64,000 nucleotides of DNA. Origin: JAJXWB01 sp965246795 (GTDB taxonomy: Bacteria > Pseudomonadota > Alphaproteobacteria > Rhizobiales > Beijerinckiaceae). The notes below the pieces were generated by a model that ran no database searches, was not told where the DNA came from, and worked only from the letters and a program-made list of their open reading frames with translations. The stretch spans positions 372,001 through 436,000 of the forward strand of contig CBDFFN010000012.1 of assembly GCA_965246795.1 (NCBI GenBank), written 5' to 3'. Shown piece by piece: positions 37,428 through 46,138 of this stretch; position 1 is the stretch's first letter, and each line of letters begins with the position of its first letter. The translations under genes and the position numbers were made by a program.

Positions 37428-37519
37428 GGACTACCTAGCTGCAGTCGCGGCTTTCGCCGACGCGTTTGTGGGCCGCACGCCTTTGAGCGCGCGACAACCG
37501 GACGTGCGCGGCAATTCGC

Positions 37520-38827
37520 TCAATAAATCGGAAACCGCTTCGTCATCGCGCCGACGCGTTCCCGCACGGAGGCTTCGACCGCCGCATTGCCGGCGTCGCC
37601 GTTCTTCGCGAGACCGTCGAGCACTTCGACGATCAGCTTGCCGACCGTCTTGAACTCGCTGACACCAAAGCCGCGCGACGTCGCTGCTGGCGAACCGAGG
37701 CGGATGCCCGACGTCACCATCGGGCTCGCGGTGTCGAACGGCACCCCGTTCTTGTTGCAGGTGATGTGCGCGCGGCCGAGCGCCGCTTCCGCCGCCTTGC
37801 CGGTGAGGCCCTTAGGACGCAGGTCCACAAGCATCAAATGATTGTCGGTGCCGCCGGTGACAATCGCACAGCCACCCTCCGCCAGCGTCGCCGCAAGAGC
37901 GCGCGCATTGTCGACGACGGCATGCGCGTAAGCGCGGAAGTCGGGCCGCAACGCTTCGCCGAAGGCGACCGCCTTTGCGGCAATCACATGCATCAGTGGG
38001 CCGCCCTGCAGGCCTGGGAAAACCGCAGAGTTGATCTTCTTCGCGAGAGCTTCGTCGTTCGTCAGCACAAGGCCACCGCGCGGCCCGCGAAGCGTCTTGT
38101 GCGTCGTCGATGTCACGACATGCGCATGCGGGAACGGCGAGGGATGCGCTCCACCTGCGACCAGCCCCGCGAAATGCGCCATGTCGACAAAGAAAACAGC
38201 GCCGACTTCGTCCGCGATCTCGCGGAAGCGTGCGAAATCCCAATGCCGCGAATAGGCGGAGCCGCCGCCGACGATCACCTTCGGCCGATGCTCGTGCGCG
38301 ACACGCGCCACATCGTCCATGTCGATCGTGTTGTCGTCCTTGCGGACGCCGTAGCTGACCGGCTTGAACCACTTGCCGGACATGTTGACCGGCGCACCGT
38401 GTGTCAGATGCCCACCTGCCGCGAGGTCGAGCCCCATGAACGTATCGCCCGGCTGCATCAGCGCCATAAACACGGCCTGGTTTGCCTGGCTGCCGGAGTT
38501 CGGCTGCACGTTCGCGAAGCCGCAGTCGAACAGCTTTGTCACACGGGCAATCGCGAGATTCTCGGCGATGTCGACGAACTGGCAGCCGCCGTAATAACGC
38601 CGGCCCGGATAGCCCTCTGCATATTTGTTGGTGAGGACGGACCCCTGCGCTTCGAGAACGGCCTGTGAGACGATATTCTCCGAGGCGATCAGCTCGATCT
38701 CGTCGCGTTGCCGACCGAGCTCGCGCTCGATCGTGTCGGCGATTTCCGGATCGACCTCGCTGAGGGAGGCGCCGAAAAAGGAATTGGATCGCGCCACGCG
38801 GGCAGCGCTCGGGGAATGCTCGTTCAA
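37520..38827 (-). CDS. glyA: serine hydroxymethyltransferase
   Basis: 435 residues. The PLP lysine is in VVTSTTHKTLRGPRGG (about 241); IELIASENIVSQAVLEAQGS and the tetrahydrofolate-site stretch GGTDNHLMLVDLRPKGLTG are present. It interconverts serine and glycine with folate one-carbon transfer. The start is most likely a TTG at 38827 because GGAG lies 8 bases upstream and no suitable ATG exists; an ATG at 38875 would add 16 basic residues. No glycine riboswitch is seen. nrdR follows on the same strand. Confidence 0.95.
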   Translation of the reverse strand: MNEHSPSAARVARSNSFFGASLSEVDPEIADTIERELGRQRDEIELIASENIVSQAVLEAQGSVLTNKYAEGYPGRRYYGGCQFVDIAENLAIARVTKLFDCGFANVQPNSGSQANQAVFMALMQPGDTFMGLDLAAGGHLTHGAPVNMSGKWFKPVSYGVRKDDNTIDMDDVARVAHEHRPKVIVGGGSAYSRHWDFARFREIADEVGAVFFVDMAHFAGLVAGGAHPSPFPHAHVVTSTTHKTLRGPRGGLVLTNDEALAKKINSAVFPGLQGGPLMHVIAAKAVAFGEALRPDFRAYAHAVVDNARALAATLAEGGCAIVTGGTDNHLMLVDLRPKGLTGKAAEAALGRAHITCNKNGVPFDTASPMVTSGIRLGSPAATSRGFGVSEFKTVGKLIVEVLDGLAKNGDAGNAAVEASVRERVGAMTKRFPIY

Positions 38828-38896
38828 AGGATCGCTCCGGGGCCGGCCGGCGGATGCGCGCCGTTTAGCACGCACCGCCCCGGTACGGAAGGAAAC

Positions 38897-39784
38897 TCAA
38901 GTCGTCGGTCGCCTTATCCACGTCAGGACAAGCGCCGCCATCGCCACGGCAATCGCGATCTGCAGCCAGAAGAAGATGATGTAATCGATCAGCGCTCCGG
39001 TCGGGGCGCCGCCGGGCATGGAATTGCGCACCGTCGGAATGACGAACAGCAGCGCCGCCGTCCAGATCATCATCGAGAACTCGATTTTGCGATTGTGCAA
39101 GGCGACGTGCCAGGCGACCGCGCAGGCCGCGATCGACACAAGCAGCAGCGAAATCGTGGAGAGAAGCGCGACGAAGACGATCGTCCCCGTGCGCCAAACC
39201 GTGACCTGAATCTCCGTGTCGCCTTGCGCGGAGAACTGCTCCACCCGCTTGGCGCGGAAGCCGTGCGGCACCTCCTCGACCTCAGTACCGATCGAAATCG
39301 GCTTGCCTTCGGAGCGCGCGAGGATCTCGAGGTCGAGCGTGTAGCGGTCAAACGGGTAGTCGAGGATGTCGCCGCTGTCGGGTGTCGAGTTGACGACCCA
39401 GGGGGTGAGCGGAATGTCCGGCTTGAACGTGTGGCTGACGTTTCCTGTGCCCGGATCGGTCTCGAGCGTAATTTCTTTCGTCAGCCGGCCATTCTTGCCC
39501 ATCAGCGCGCCGCCGGCTGGGGTCACGTGGAAGGTAACGACGCCCTTGGCAAAATCCGCCACCGTGATTTTCAGGTCCAGCGCAACGTCATGCGACTTGT
39601 CCCCAGCTGCCGCCATCGAGCCGCGCGTCCGCTCGTTGAGGAACAGCACGATCGGCGTGATGTAGGCGAGCAGTAGGAGAGCGGCGACAAGGAAACCGAC
39701 GATGCGCCATTTCAGGCTCCACTTGCCGGGGCGCGACTGTGCGGGGGCGCCGACGGTGGACCGCAATTTCTCGTGACCGTCCAT
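38897..39784 (-). CDS. DUF4436 family membrane protein
   Basis: 295 residues. One N-terminal transmembrane helix (IVGFLVAALLLLAYITPIVL), an extracytoplasmic beta-rich domain of about 150 residues containing LDYPFDRYTLDLEI, then three C-terminal helices (IVFVALLSTISLLLVSIAA; IEFSMMIWTAALLFVIPTV; IIFFWLQIAIAVAMAALVLT). NSMPGGAPTGALIDYI between helices is the DUF4436 signature. Resembles the YPFD motif of pentameric-channel-like domains but function is unknown. Begins 9 bp after the channel-like gene, so the two probably form an operon. Confidence 0.8.
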   Translation of the reverse strand: MDGHEKLRSTVGAPAQSRPGKWSLKWRIVGFLVAALLLLAYITPIVLFLNERTRGSMAAAGDKSHDVALDLKITVADFAKGVVTFHVTPAGGALMGKNGRLTKEITLETDPGTGNVSHTFKPDIPLTPWVVNSTPDSGDILDYPFDRYTLDLEILARSEGKPISIGTEVEEVPHGFRAKRVEQFSAQGDTEIQVTVWRTGTIVFVALLSTISLLLVSIAACAVAWHVALHNRKIEFSMMIWTAALLFVIPTVRNSMPGGAPTGALIDYIIFFWLQIAIAVAMAALVLTWIRRPTT

Positions 39785-39793
39785 GGACTTCGC

Positions 39794-40915
39794 TTACTCC
39801 CGTCCGAACCATTTAACGTATACCGCCCGATAAGCGCCGGATTCCTGCAAGGCAAGCAGAGCCGCATTGATCGGCTTGCGAAGGCGACTGCCTGACGGCA
39901 GCAGCACGCCGTAGCTTTCCTTGCGAAAAACGGGCCCGGCGACCCGAACCTTGCCGCTCCCCACATGCGACGCCCGGTACAGAAGCACGGGCGAATCGTA
40001 CACCACGGCATCGGCCGCGCCGCTTTCGAGCTGCGCAACAGCATCCTCGATTCGCGGTGCAAGCAGGGTGCGTACACCCTCTCCACTGAGATAGGCCTCC
40101 GCCGTCGAGCCAGCGACGGTTGCGATCGTGCGCCCGGGCAGGTCGGCCGGGCCGCGGATGGTGTCGGACAATTCGCGCACCGTCAGGATGGTCGTCGTTG
40201 TCGCCGTAAAATAGCTGATGAAAAGGACGCTGACGAAAATCGTGACGACTGCCGCAACGCGGCCGACCACGCTCGCCGGCATTTCCTCGGCCTGCCCGCC
40301 GAGCGTCGCGAGCGACCAGAACAGGGTTTTCGCAAGACCTTGGCGTCGGCCGCTTCCTTCTTCGATGAAGCCATCACCGCGGCGTCGCTCGGCCCACCAG
40401 ACGAAGGGCACGGGCAGGAAGGCCAGCATCAAAAGGATGCCAAGCAATTCGTAAAGTTGCGGCGAACTTAGAAGCGCTTTCAGGCTTTGGGCGACGCCGG
40501 TGTTCTGGCTAGGTTCACGCACCAGAATTTGCAGCCCGGCATCCGTTGTCGGAAGGGAGAAGTCGAACTCGGCTTCTCGTTGCGAAGTGATCGACACCGC
40601 CGCGACGGCGGCATCGACCTCTCCGGTGCGAACGGCCGCCAGCAATTCCGGCAGCGTGTCCTTCACGACGTAATCGAAGGACAACTTTGCGTTCGCCGCG
40701 ATGCCGTTCCACAATTCTACGCTAAAGCCGCTGAGACGCCCGTCCTCATTGCGGACGACCAGCGGCGGGACGATGCGGGTCGCGATCCTGAGCCGCGCGG
40801 GCGGTGTCTGGGCCGATGCGGCATTGGGCGACGTCGGCATCGCCGGCAGCGCCAGCGCGATCAGAACGACGGCGCGAACAAGAACGCGCGGAAAAAGGTG
40901 GCTGAAGCGAAACAT
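39794..40915 (-). CDS. bacterial ionotropic glutamate receptor-like ion channel
   Basis: 373 residues with a signal peptide (RAVVLIALALPAMPTSPNAA). A split periplasmic solute-binding domain flanks a pore: lobe S1 about 40-135 with SITSQREAEFDFS (Arg113 is the likely amino-acid ligand), helix M1 about 154-175, re-entrant loop KTLFWSLATLGGQAEEMP (about 196-213), helix M2 about 215-240 ending FISYFTATTT, and lobe S2 with RTIATVAGS and AVVYDSPVLL. This order is the GluR0-type receptor layout. SYFTA corresponds in place to the SYTAN motif of eukaryotic receptors. The filter lacks GYG, so ion selectivity is uncertain. A plain binding protein is excluded by the two membrane helices. Confidence 0.82.
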   Translation of the reverse strand: MFRFSHLFPRVLVRAVVLIALALPAMPTSPNAASAQTPPARLRIATRIVPPLVVRNEDGRLSGFSVELWNGIAANAKLSFDYVVKDTLPELLAAVRTGEVDAAVAAVSITSQREAEFDFSLPTTDAGLQILVREPSQNTGVAQSLKALLSSPQLYELLGILLMLAFLPVPFVWWAERRRGDGFIEEGSGRRQGLAKTLFWSLATLGGQAEEMPASVVGRVAAVVTIFVSVLFISYFTATTTTILTVRELSDTIRGPADLPGRTIATVAGSTAEAYLSGEGVRTLLAPRIEDAVAQLESGAADAVVYDSPVLLYRASHVGSGKVRVAGPVFRKESYGVLLPSGSRLRKPINAALLALQESGAYRAVYVKWFGRE

Positions 40916-40965
40916 CCTGCGTTGCGCTCTAAGGCGACTCGCGGCGCAAGGAAATAACCGAGCCT

Positions 40966-40995
40966 GAAAACAACGAAGCGGGCCGCTAAGCCCGC
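40966..40995 (-). terminator. terminator downstream of the L,D-transpeptidase gene
   Basis: On the minus strand a 6-bp stem GCGGGC (40995-40990) / GCCCGC (40983-40978) with loop TTAGCG is followed by TTCGTTGTTTTC. Located about 30 bp after the transpeptidase stop and before the channel gene, so it should separate the two. Confidence 0.65.
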
Positions 40996-41026
40996 CTCGC
41001 ACCCTCCAAACTGTAAGTCGAAGACC

Positions 41027-42421
41027 TCAGTCGTCGTCGCTCATCGGCGCCAGCGCGCCGGGGCGCCCGCCCTGCGGCGCATAACCGGCGCGACCCTGTC
41101 CCGATGCGCCACCCTGCGCCTTCATTCGCTCTTCCTTCGCCTTCTCGTAGCCCGGCACCGTGTAGGGCGCGGCGGGTTCGAGCGCGGCAACGACGCCGAG
41201 GCCGTCCTTCTGATAAATGTCGTCACGGAACTGCACGACGCCTTCCGGCGTCGACCAGCCCGTCACATAGACCCAGTAGACCGGCACCGGCTCGTTGATC
41301 TTGGCGTCGATGCGCTCGCCCGACGAAATTGCCTGATCGATGCGGTCGCGATCCCAGCCGGGCGTCTCCTTCAGGAGCCACGCAACATAGTCGCGCACGT
41401 TCTGGAGACGCATGCAGCCGGACGAAACGAAGCGATAGTCGTCGCCAAAGACGCCCTTGGCGGGCGTGTCGTGCATGTAAACGCCATAGGGGTTGGCGAT
41501 GTTGATGCGAACGACGCCGAGCGAGTTGAAGTCGCCGCCCTGATCCTGGCGGAATTTGTAGCTCATGGCCTCGTTCGAGCGCCAGTTCACCTGCTGCGGC
41601 TGCAGCTCCGTATTGTCCTTGGTGAAGATGCGGATCTTGTTGTCCGAGAGATAATTCGGATCGGCCTGCATCTTCGGGATCAGGTCCTTCTTGATGATCG
41701 ACGCCGGGACCGTCCAGTACGGGTTGAAATTGATATCGAGCACCTTGGCCTGCATGATCGGCGACTGCCGATCGAAGCGGCCGACGCCCGCCTGATGGCG
41801 CGTCATGACATGGCCGTTCTCGACCGTCTCGACGAGCGCCGCCGGGATGTTGGCCGTGACGTAACGACGTCCGACATTGCCCGAGAACGAGCGGATGCGG
41901 GCGATGTTGGTCTCAAGCTGACGCAGGCGCGTCTGCGCGGGAATGTTAAGCGCGGTGACCGTCTCCTTGCCGACGACGCCGGTATCGCCGATGCCATGGC
42001 GCGCCTGAAAGCGGCGCACACCCGCCTCGACGTAGGAATCGAACACCGGCGAAGCGCCGCCCGCATTGTCGAGATCACCCGTGACCTGCAGGCGCTGCCG
42101 GAGCGCGACGACCGCCGGACCCTGCGAGCCGAGCTTCAGCGTCCCGCCGTTCGGGACGGGGCTCCAGCCGCCAGCGGCGACGATCTGCTGATAGCGAGCG
42201 ATGGCCTGCTCGGTCGCTTCGAGCGTCTGCGTCGACAGGAGCGGCGTCGTCGAGCGGGGCACGGCGAGGCGCGAATCCGAGTCGTAGCGCTGCGCCCATT
42301 CGGCCTGGCCGAATCCGTCGATCGGCGCAGCCAAAGCCGTTCCGGCGAGGAGCGCCGCACCGAGGCTGGCCAAGGAAAGGGTGAAAGCGCGACGGGACGC
42401 GAGGGGAGAATTGCTGCTCAT
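41027..42421 (-). CDS. periplasmic L,D-transpeptidase (YcbB-like, LdtP type)
   Basis: 464 residues. Signal peptide with a twin-Arg-like start (SRRAFTLSLASLGAALLAGT), a peptidoglycan-binding domain around LGSQGPAVVALRQRLQVTGD, and a YkuD catalytic domain with MHDTPAKGVFGDDYRFVSSG and the nucleophile in SSGCMRLQNVRDYVAWLL (Cys about 335). It should make 3-3 cross-links or anchor proteins to peptidoglycan. The Gly/Gln/Pro-rich C-terminal tail ends MSDDD. The MarR-type gene directly upstream on the same strand is the LdtR-like regulator known to control such a gene in Liberibacter. GGAG precedes the ATG. Confidence 0.9.
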   Translation of the reverse strand: MSSNSPLASRRAFTLSLASLGAALLAGTALAAPIDGFGQAEWAQRYDSDSRLAVPRSTTPLLSTQTLEATEQAIARYQQIVAAGGWSPVPNGGTLKLGSQGPAVVALRQRLQVTGDLDNAGGASPVFDSYVEAGVRRFQARHGIGDTGVVGKETVTALNIPAQTRLRQLETNIARIRSFSGNVGRRYVTANIPAALVETVENGHVMTRHQAGVGRFDRQSPIMQAKVLDINFNPYWTVPASIIKKDLIPKMQADPNYLSDNKIRIFTKDNTELQPQQVNWRSNEAMSYKFRQDQGGDFNSLGVVRINIANPYGVYMHDTPAKGVFGDDYRFVSSGCMRLQNVRDYVAWLLKETPGWDRDRIDQAISSGERIDAKINEPVPVYWVYVTGWSTPEGVVQFRDDIYQKDGLGVVAALEPAAPYTVPGYEKAKEERMKAQGGASGQGRAGYAPQGGRPGALAPMSDDD

Positions 42422-42631
42422 GAGCTCCAGATCCAGACAACGCGGGCCGTGACCAACCCGTGGTGCCGTGACTTGATGGCGAAATCAGGATCGTCGGACG
42501 GTCCGCGAGCCCTCGCCGTTGAACGCCAAGACATGCGGAGATCGCGGTTAAAAAAGCGATTCCAGCGGGCGAGATTGTGGCCGTCGACGGTTCGCCGAGC
42601 GCTGTGGCGCGGCGGTCACAGGCGAAGAGAT

Positions 42632-42668
42632 AGCCCCAAAACGAAAAGGAGCGCCCCAGGGGGCGCTC
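42632..42668 (-). terminator. terminator downstream of the ldtR gene
   Basis: On the minus strand GAGCGCCC (42668-42661) pairs with GGGCGCTC (42656-42649) around CCTG, followed by CTTTTCGTTTT. It lies 46 bp after the regulator stop and indicates that regulator and transpeptidase are separate transcripts. Confidence 0.85.
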
Positions 42669-42713
42669 TGAAAGTTTGCTCAGGGGTAGAGAGAGAGAGA
42701 GAAGAACGGGCCG

Positions 42714-43226
42714 TCAGAGCCGGTAGCGGATCTGATCGGTCCAGAAGCGTTCGAGGCGGGTGAGCGCCGTGTTGACCATGCGGAATTCGTCGGTGGTGAT
42801 GCCGCCGATCTGCTCGACAGTCAGCACGTGCTTCTCGTAGAGCGCGGCGACGAGCTCGTGCACTTCCTTGCCCTTCTGCGTCAGGCTGATGCGGACGGCG
42901 CGGCGGTCGACACGCGAGCGGGCATGATGGAGGTAGCCCATCTCGACCAGCTTCTTCACGTTGTAGGAGACGTTCGAGCCGAGATAGTAGCCGCGGGTGC
43001 GAAGCTCGCCGGCGGTCAGTTCCTTATCGCCGATGTTGTAGAGCAGCAGCGCCTGGACCGAATTGACGTCGCCGCGACCGCGACGGTCGAATTCGTCCTT
43101 GATCACGTCGAGGAGGCGGCGATGCAGGCGCTCCACGAGGGTCAGCGCTTCGAGATACACCGGGCGGACTTCGCCCAGCCGATCCTGCCGCGCGGTGGCT
43201 ACTGCCGTCTTCGCTAGAGCGTTCAT
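42714..43226 (-). CDS. ldtR: MarR-type winged-helix regulator LdtR
   Basis: 170 residues. The winged helix is seen in NIGDKELTAGELRTRGYYLG, SNVSYNVKKLVEMGYLHH and the wing RSRVDRRAVRISLTQKGKEV. The N-terminal helices (EALTLVERLHRRLLDVIKDE) form the dimer interface. This sequence type is the LdtR regulator described in Candidatus Liberibacter asiaticus and rhizobia, which controls the L,D-transpeptidase gene and osmotic/stress tolerance. Here the transpeptidase gene follows downstream after a terminator. AGGACGGGATC precedes the ATG. A palindromic block lies 65-93 bp upstream. Confidence 0.87.
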   Translation of the reverse strand: MNALAKTAVATARQDRLGEVRPVYLEALTLVERLHRRLLDVIKDEFDRRGRGDVNSVQALLLYNIGDKELTAGELRTRGYYLGSNVSYNVKKLVEMGYLHHARSRVDRRAVRISLTQKGKEVHELVAALYEKHVLTVEQIGGITTDEFRMVNTALTRLERFWTDQIRYRL

Positions 43227-43290
43227 GATCCCGTCCCGTCCTGGCTCGTTCGACCGAATGTTCGGCCTTGATGAAGCGAAGGTAGCGGGT

Positions 43291-43319
43291 GCCTGTGAAA
43301 AGCGCTTTAAAAGACAGGC
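43291..43319. promoter_or_regulatory. nested palindrome upstream of ldtR, candidate operator
   Basis: Outer inverted arms GCCTGT (43291-43296) and ACAGGC (43314-43319) enclose the palindrome AAAGCGCTTT (43299-43308). It sits 65 bp upstream of the ldtR ATG in an AT-richer stretch (43320-43400) where its promoter should lie. A MarR dimer site is plausible; autoregulation is inference. Confidence 0.45.
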
Positions 43320-43427
43320 TGAATCCGGCGTTTACTCTGGTGATCTCAGCTTCGGTGAATCAACGATGAAGTAAAACGTCGTTTAGATTAAAACTTTCCG
43401 CAACGAAGACTCTGTTTACCCACACAT

Positions 43428-43934
43428 TCACGCACGACCACGCGGCTTCACCATCCGCCATTTGCGCGTGCGTGTCCGACGTGTCGGCGGCGCAGGCTCA
43501 TCGCCCTCTTTCTCATTGCCGGCCTTGTAGGTGAGAAAGAGATACATTGCGATGAGAAGCGCATCCAATGCGACGACGAGTCGTCCGCCCTCGAAGAAGT
43601 CCGGCAGCAGCACTGCAACAAGCGTCTGCGCGAATGCGACAAGAATCCACAACACGCCGCCCCAAGGCGTCGCGAGCCAAAGACCAATAGCCGCGACGAG
43701 ATCGGCCACCGCGAACGCAATCACTGCAATGCCGACAGCAGTCGACACGCGATCGAATAGGACGCCTTCGATGAAAAGCAGCACCTGCCATTGCGCGAGG
43801 CCCTGCACGATCCACAGCGCCGCGATCAGCCGCATAAAGATGACGAGCAGCATGCCCCAGCGCGTCGCATCGGCGGGGTCTGCACGCTCGCCGATACGAA
43901 TGGCGTCGTCGCGATCGCGCATGCCGTTGTTCAT
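43428..43934 (-). CDS. DUF6163-like four-helix membrane protein
   Basis: 168 residues with four hydrophobic helices (MLLVIFMRLIAALWIVQGLA; STAVGIAVIAFAVADLVAAI; TPWGGVLWILVAFAQTLVAV; GRLVVALDALLIAMYLFLTY), followed by a basic cytoplasmic tail (RRTRTRKWRMVKPRGRA). The order ldtR - this gene - enoyl-CoA hydratase - hemB is one I associate with rhizobia. The ATG overlaps the stop of the upstream hydratase gene. Function unknown. Confidence 0.72.
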   Translation of the reverse strand: MNNGMRDRDDAIRIGERADPADATRWGMLLVIFMRLIAALWIVQGLAQWQVLLFIEGVLFDRVSTAVGIAVIAFAVADLVAAIGLWLATPWGGVLWILVAFAQTLVAVLLPDFFEGGRLVVALDALLIAMYLFLTYKAGNEKEGDEPAPPTRRTRTRKWRMVKPRGRA

Positions 43935-44974
43935 GCGGGAAACGTCAATTCGTCGCGCGGGAGCGGCGCGAAATAGGCGTCGATGTCGGATGCTTTGACC
44001 ACGTCGATCACTGCCGGCTGCCAGCGCGGCGCGCCATCCTTGTCGATAATCGTGGCGCGAATGCCTTCGAGGAATTCGTGGCCGCGGCACAGTCGCGAGA
44101 CGATACGAAACTCCGTGCGCATTGCTTCGCGCATATCGAGCGCACCGCCGACCTGCATCTGGCGTAGCGCTATGGCGAGGCTCGTCGGCGATTTCCCGGA
44201 CATAGTCTTTGCCGTTGCGCGCGCGAAATCGCTGCCATCCGCATCGAGTTTCGCGAGAATATCGACCACCGTCTTACCGTCGAAGCAGCGATCGATGATT
44301 TCGCGATGCGTGGTCAACAGCGCGTCGGGCGGCGCTGCGCGAAACTTTGCGATCGCGCCGTCGACATCATCGCTCTCGGCAAGCGCCGCGGAAAACGCAC
44401 TCATATCAGCGGATGGGACATAGGCATCCGCGAGCCCGAGCGCGACGGCATCGCCGGTCTTCAAGCGCGCGCCGGTCAATGCGAGATAGGCGCCTGTCCG
44501 GCCCGGTAACCGCGGCAGCAGGAACGTCGCGCCGACATCGGGAAAGAAGCCGATCCCGACCTCCGGCATCGCGAAGGCAAAACGGTCGCCAGCGATCCGG
44601 TGCGAGCCATGCAGGCTGATTCCGACGCCGCCGCCCATCACGATTCCGTCGACCAACGCGACGTAGGGTTTGGGATAGGCGCGAATTTGTTCGTTCAGGA
44701 CGTATTCTTCACGCCAGAATGCGAGTTGCGCGTCGTGCTCGCCCGCCCTGCCCTGGTCATAGAGCTGCCTGATGTCGCCACCCGCACTGAAGGCCTTGTC
44801 GCCGACCGCTTCGACAACGACGGCCTTCACGGCCGCATCGTCGCGCCAAGCATCGAGCGCCTGCGCGATGGCACGCACCATCGTCAGCGTAACGGCGTTC
44901 AGCGCTTTCGGCCGGTCGAGCAGGATGTGACCGATCGCGCCGCGACGCGAGATGTGGATTTCGGGAGCGGACAT
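43931..44974 (-). CDS. enoyl-CoA hydratase/isomerase family, 3-hydroxyisobutyryl-CoA hydrolase-like
   Basis: 347 residues. Crotonase-fold oxyanion residues in KAFSAGGDIRQLYDQG and MGGGVGISLHGSHRIAG; EVGIGFFPDVGATFLLPRLP supplies the catalytic Glu and is the pattern of 3-hydroxyisobutyryl-CoA hydrolases, as is the length of about 350. Such enzymes act in valine breakdown. Starts divergently from hemB; overlaps the membrane-protein gene by 4 bp downstream. Confidence 0.88.
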   Translation of the reverse strand: MSAPEIHISRRGAIGHILLDRPKALNAVTLTMVRAIAQALDAWRDDAAVKAVVVEAVGDKAFSAGGDIRQLYDQGRAGEHDAQLAFWREEYVLNEQIRAYPKPYVALVDGIVMGGGVGISLHGSHRIAGDRFAFAMPEVGIGFFPDVGATFLLPRLPGRTGAYLALTGARLKTGDAVALGLADAYVPSADMSAFSAALAESDDVDGAIAKFRAAPPDALLTTHREIIDRCFDGKTVVDILAKLDADGSDFARATAKTMSGKSPTSLAIALRQMQVGGALDMREAMRTEFRIVSRLCRGHEFLEGIRATIIDKDGAPRWQPAVIDVVKASDIDAYFAPLPRDELTFPA

Positions 44975-45070
44975 CGCGCCGCTCCTATCGCATTCGGCAG
45001 CGCAGCGACAATCTGGAGCAATTCCACTCTAACGCGAAAGCCGCTACGCTACCCCTCGGGAGAGGTCTTA

Positions 45071-46129
45071 ATGTCTCAAGAGAAAAGCAACGTTGCACCG
45101 TTCGCGCGGCTCGACCCCGTGCGCGGACCAAAGCCTGACACCAAGCTCGGGCTGACGCATCGCCCGCGCCGCAATCGGCGCGAGGATTGGGTGCGCCGTC
45201 TTGTGCGCGAGAACACGCTCTCGGTCGACGATCTCATATGGCCCGTCTTTGTCGTCGATGGAGAGGGCATCACGACGCCTGTCGCGTCGATGCCTGACGT
45301 CGAGCGCCTGTCCGTCGATATGGCGGCCAAAGCGGCTCGCGAAGCGCAGCGGCTTGGCATCCCGGCCATCGCGCTTTTCCCTTACACCGACCCGTCCGTC
45401 CGCGATCCGGACGGCTCGGAAGCCCTCAACGAGCGCAACATCGTGTGTCGCGCCATTCGCGCCATCAAGGACGCCGCGCCGAATGTCGGCATCGTCACCG
45501 ACGTCGCGCTCGATCCTTACACGAGCCACGGCCACGATGGTCTCATGCGCGGTCACGAGATTCTCAACGACGAAACCGTCGCCGTACTTGCCGCACAGGC
45601 CGTGAATCAGGCGCGCGCCGGCGCCGACGTCATCGCGCCGTCGGACATGATGGACGGCCGTGTTGCAGCAATCCGCGCCGCACTTGACGAGGCCGGCTTC
45701 GAGCACGTTCACATCATGAGTTACGCTGCGAAATACGCGTCGGCCTTTTACGGCCCATTCCGCGATGCGATCGGCACGAGCAAAACTCTTGTCGGTGACA
45801 AGCGCACCTATCAGATGGACCCCGCCAATTCCGACGAGGCACTTCGCGAAGTCGAGACTGATATATCCGAAGGCGCGGACATGGTGATGGTGAAGCCGGG
45901 CATGCCCTATCTCGACATCATCCGCCGCGTGAAGGATACCTTTGGCGCGCCGACTTTCGCGTATCAGGTGTCCGGCGAATACGCGATGATCATGGCGGCG
46001 GCACGCAACGGCTGGATCGACGAAGAGCGCGCGATGATGGAAAGCCTGCTTGCGTTCAAACGCGCTGGCTGCGACGGCATGCTGACTTATTTCGCAGTGC
46101 GCGCCGCGAAGCTTCTGCGCGAGGGCTGA
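45071..46129 (+). CDS. hemB: porphobilinogen synthase (delta-aminolevulinic acid dehydratase)
   Basis: 352 residues. The Schiff-base lysines lie in SYAAKYASAFYGP (about 221) and MVMVKPGMPYLD (about 275). The metal site reads DVALDPYTSHGHDG, with Asp and Ala where zinc enzymes have a cysteine triad; this is the Mg-type form known from Bradyrhizobium and relatives. It condenses two aminolevulinates for heme synthesis. The ATG at 45071 follows GGGAGAGG. Divergent from the hydratase gene. Confidence 0.96.
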   Translation: MSQEKSNVAPFARLDPVRGPKPDTKLGLTHRPRRNRREDWVRRLVRENTLSVDDLIWPVFVVDGEGITTPVASMPDVERLSVDMAAKAAREAQRLGIPAIALFPYTDPSVRDPDGSEALNERNIVCRAIRAIKDAAPNVGIVTDVALDPYTSHGHDGLMRGHEILNDETVAVLAAQAVNQARAGADVIAPSDMMDGRVAAIRAALDEAGFEHVHIMSYAAKYASAFYGPFRDAIGTSKTLVGDKRTYQMDPANSDEALREVETDISEGADMVMVKPGMPYLDIIRRVKDTFGAPTFAYQVSGEYAMIMAAARNGWIDEERAMMESLLAFKRAGCDGMLTYFAVRAAKLLREG

Positions 46130-46138
46130 CGCGCTGTT

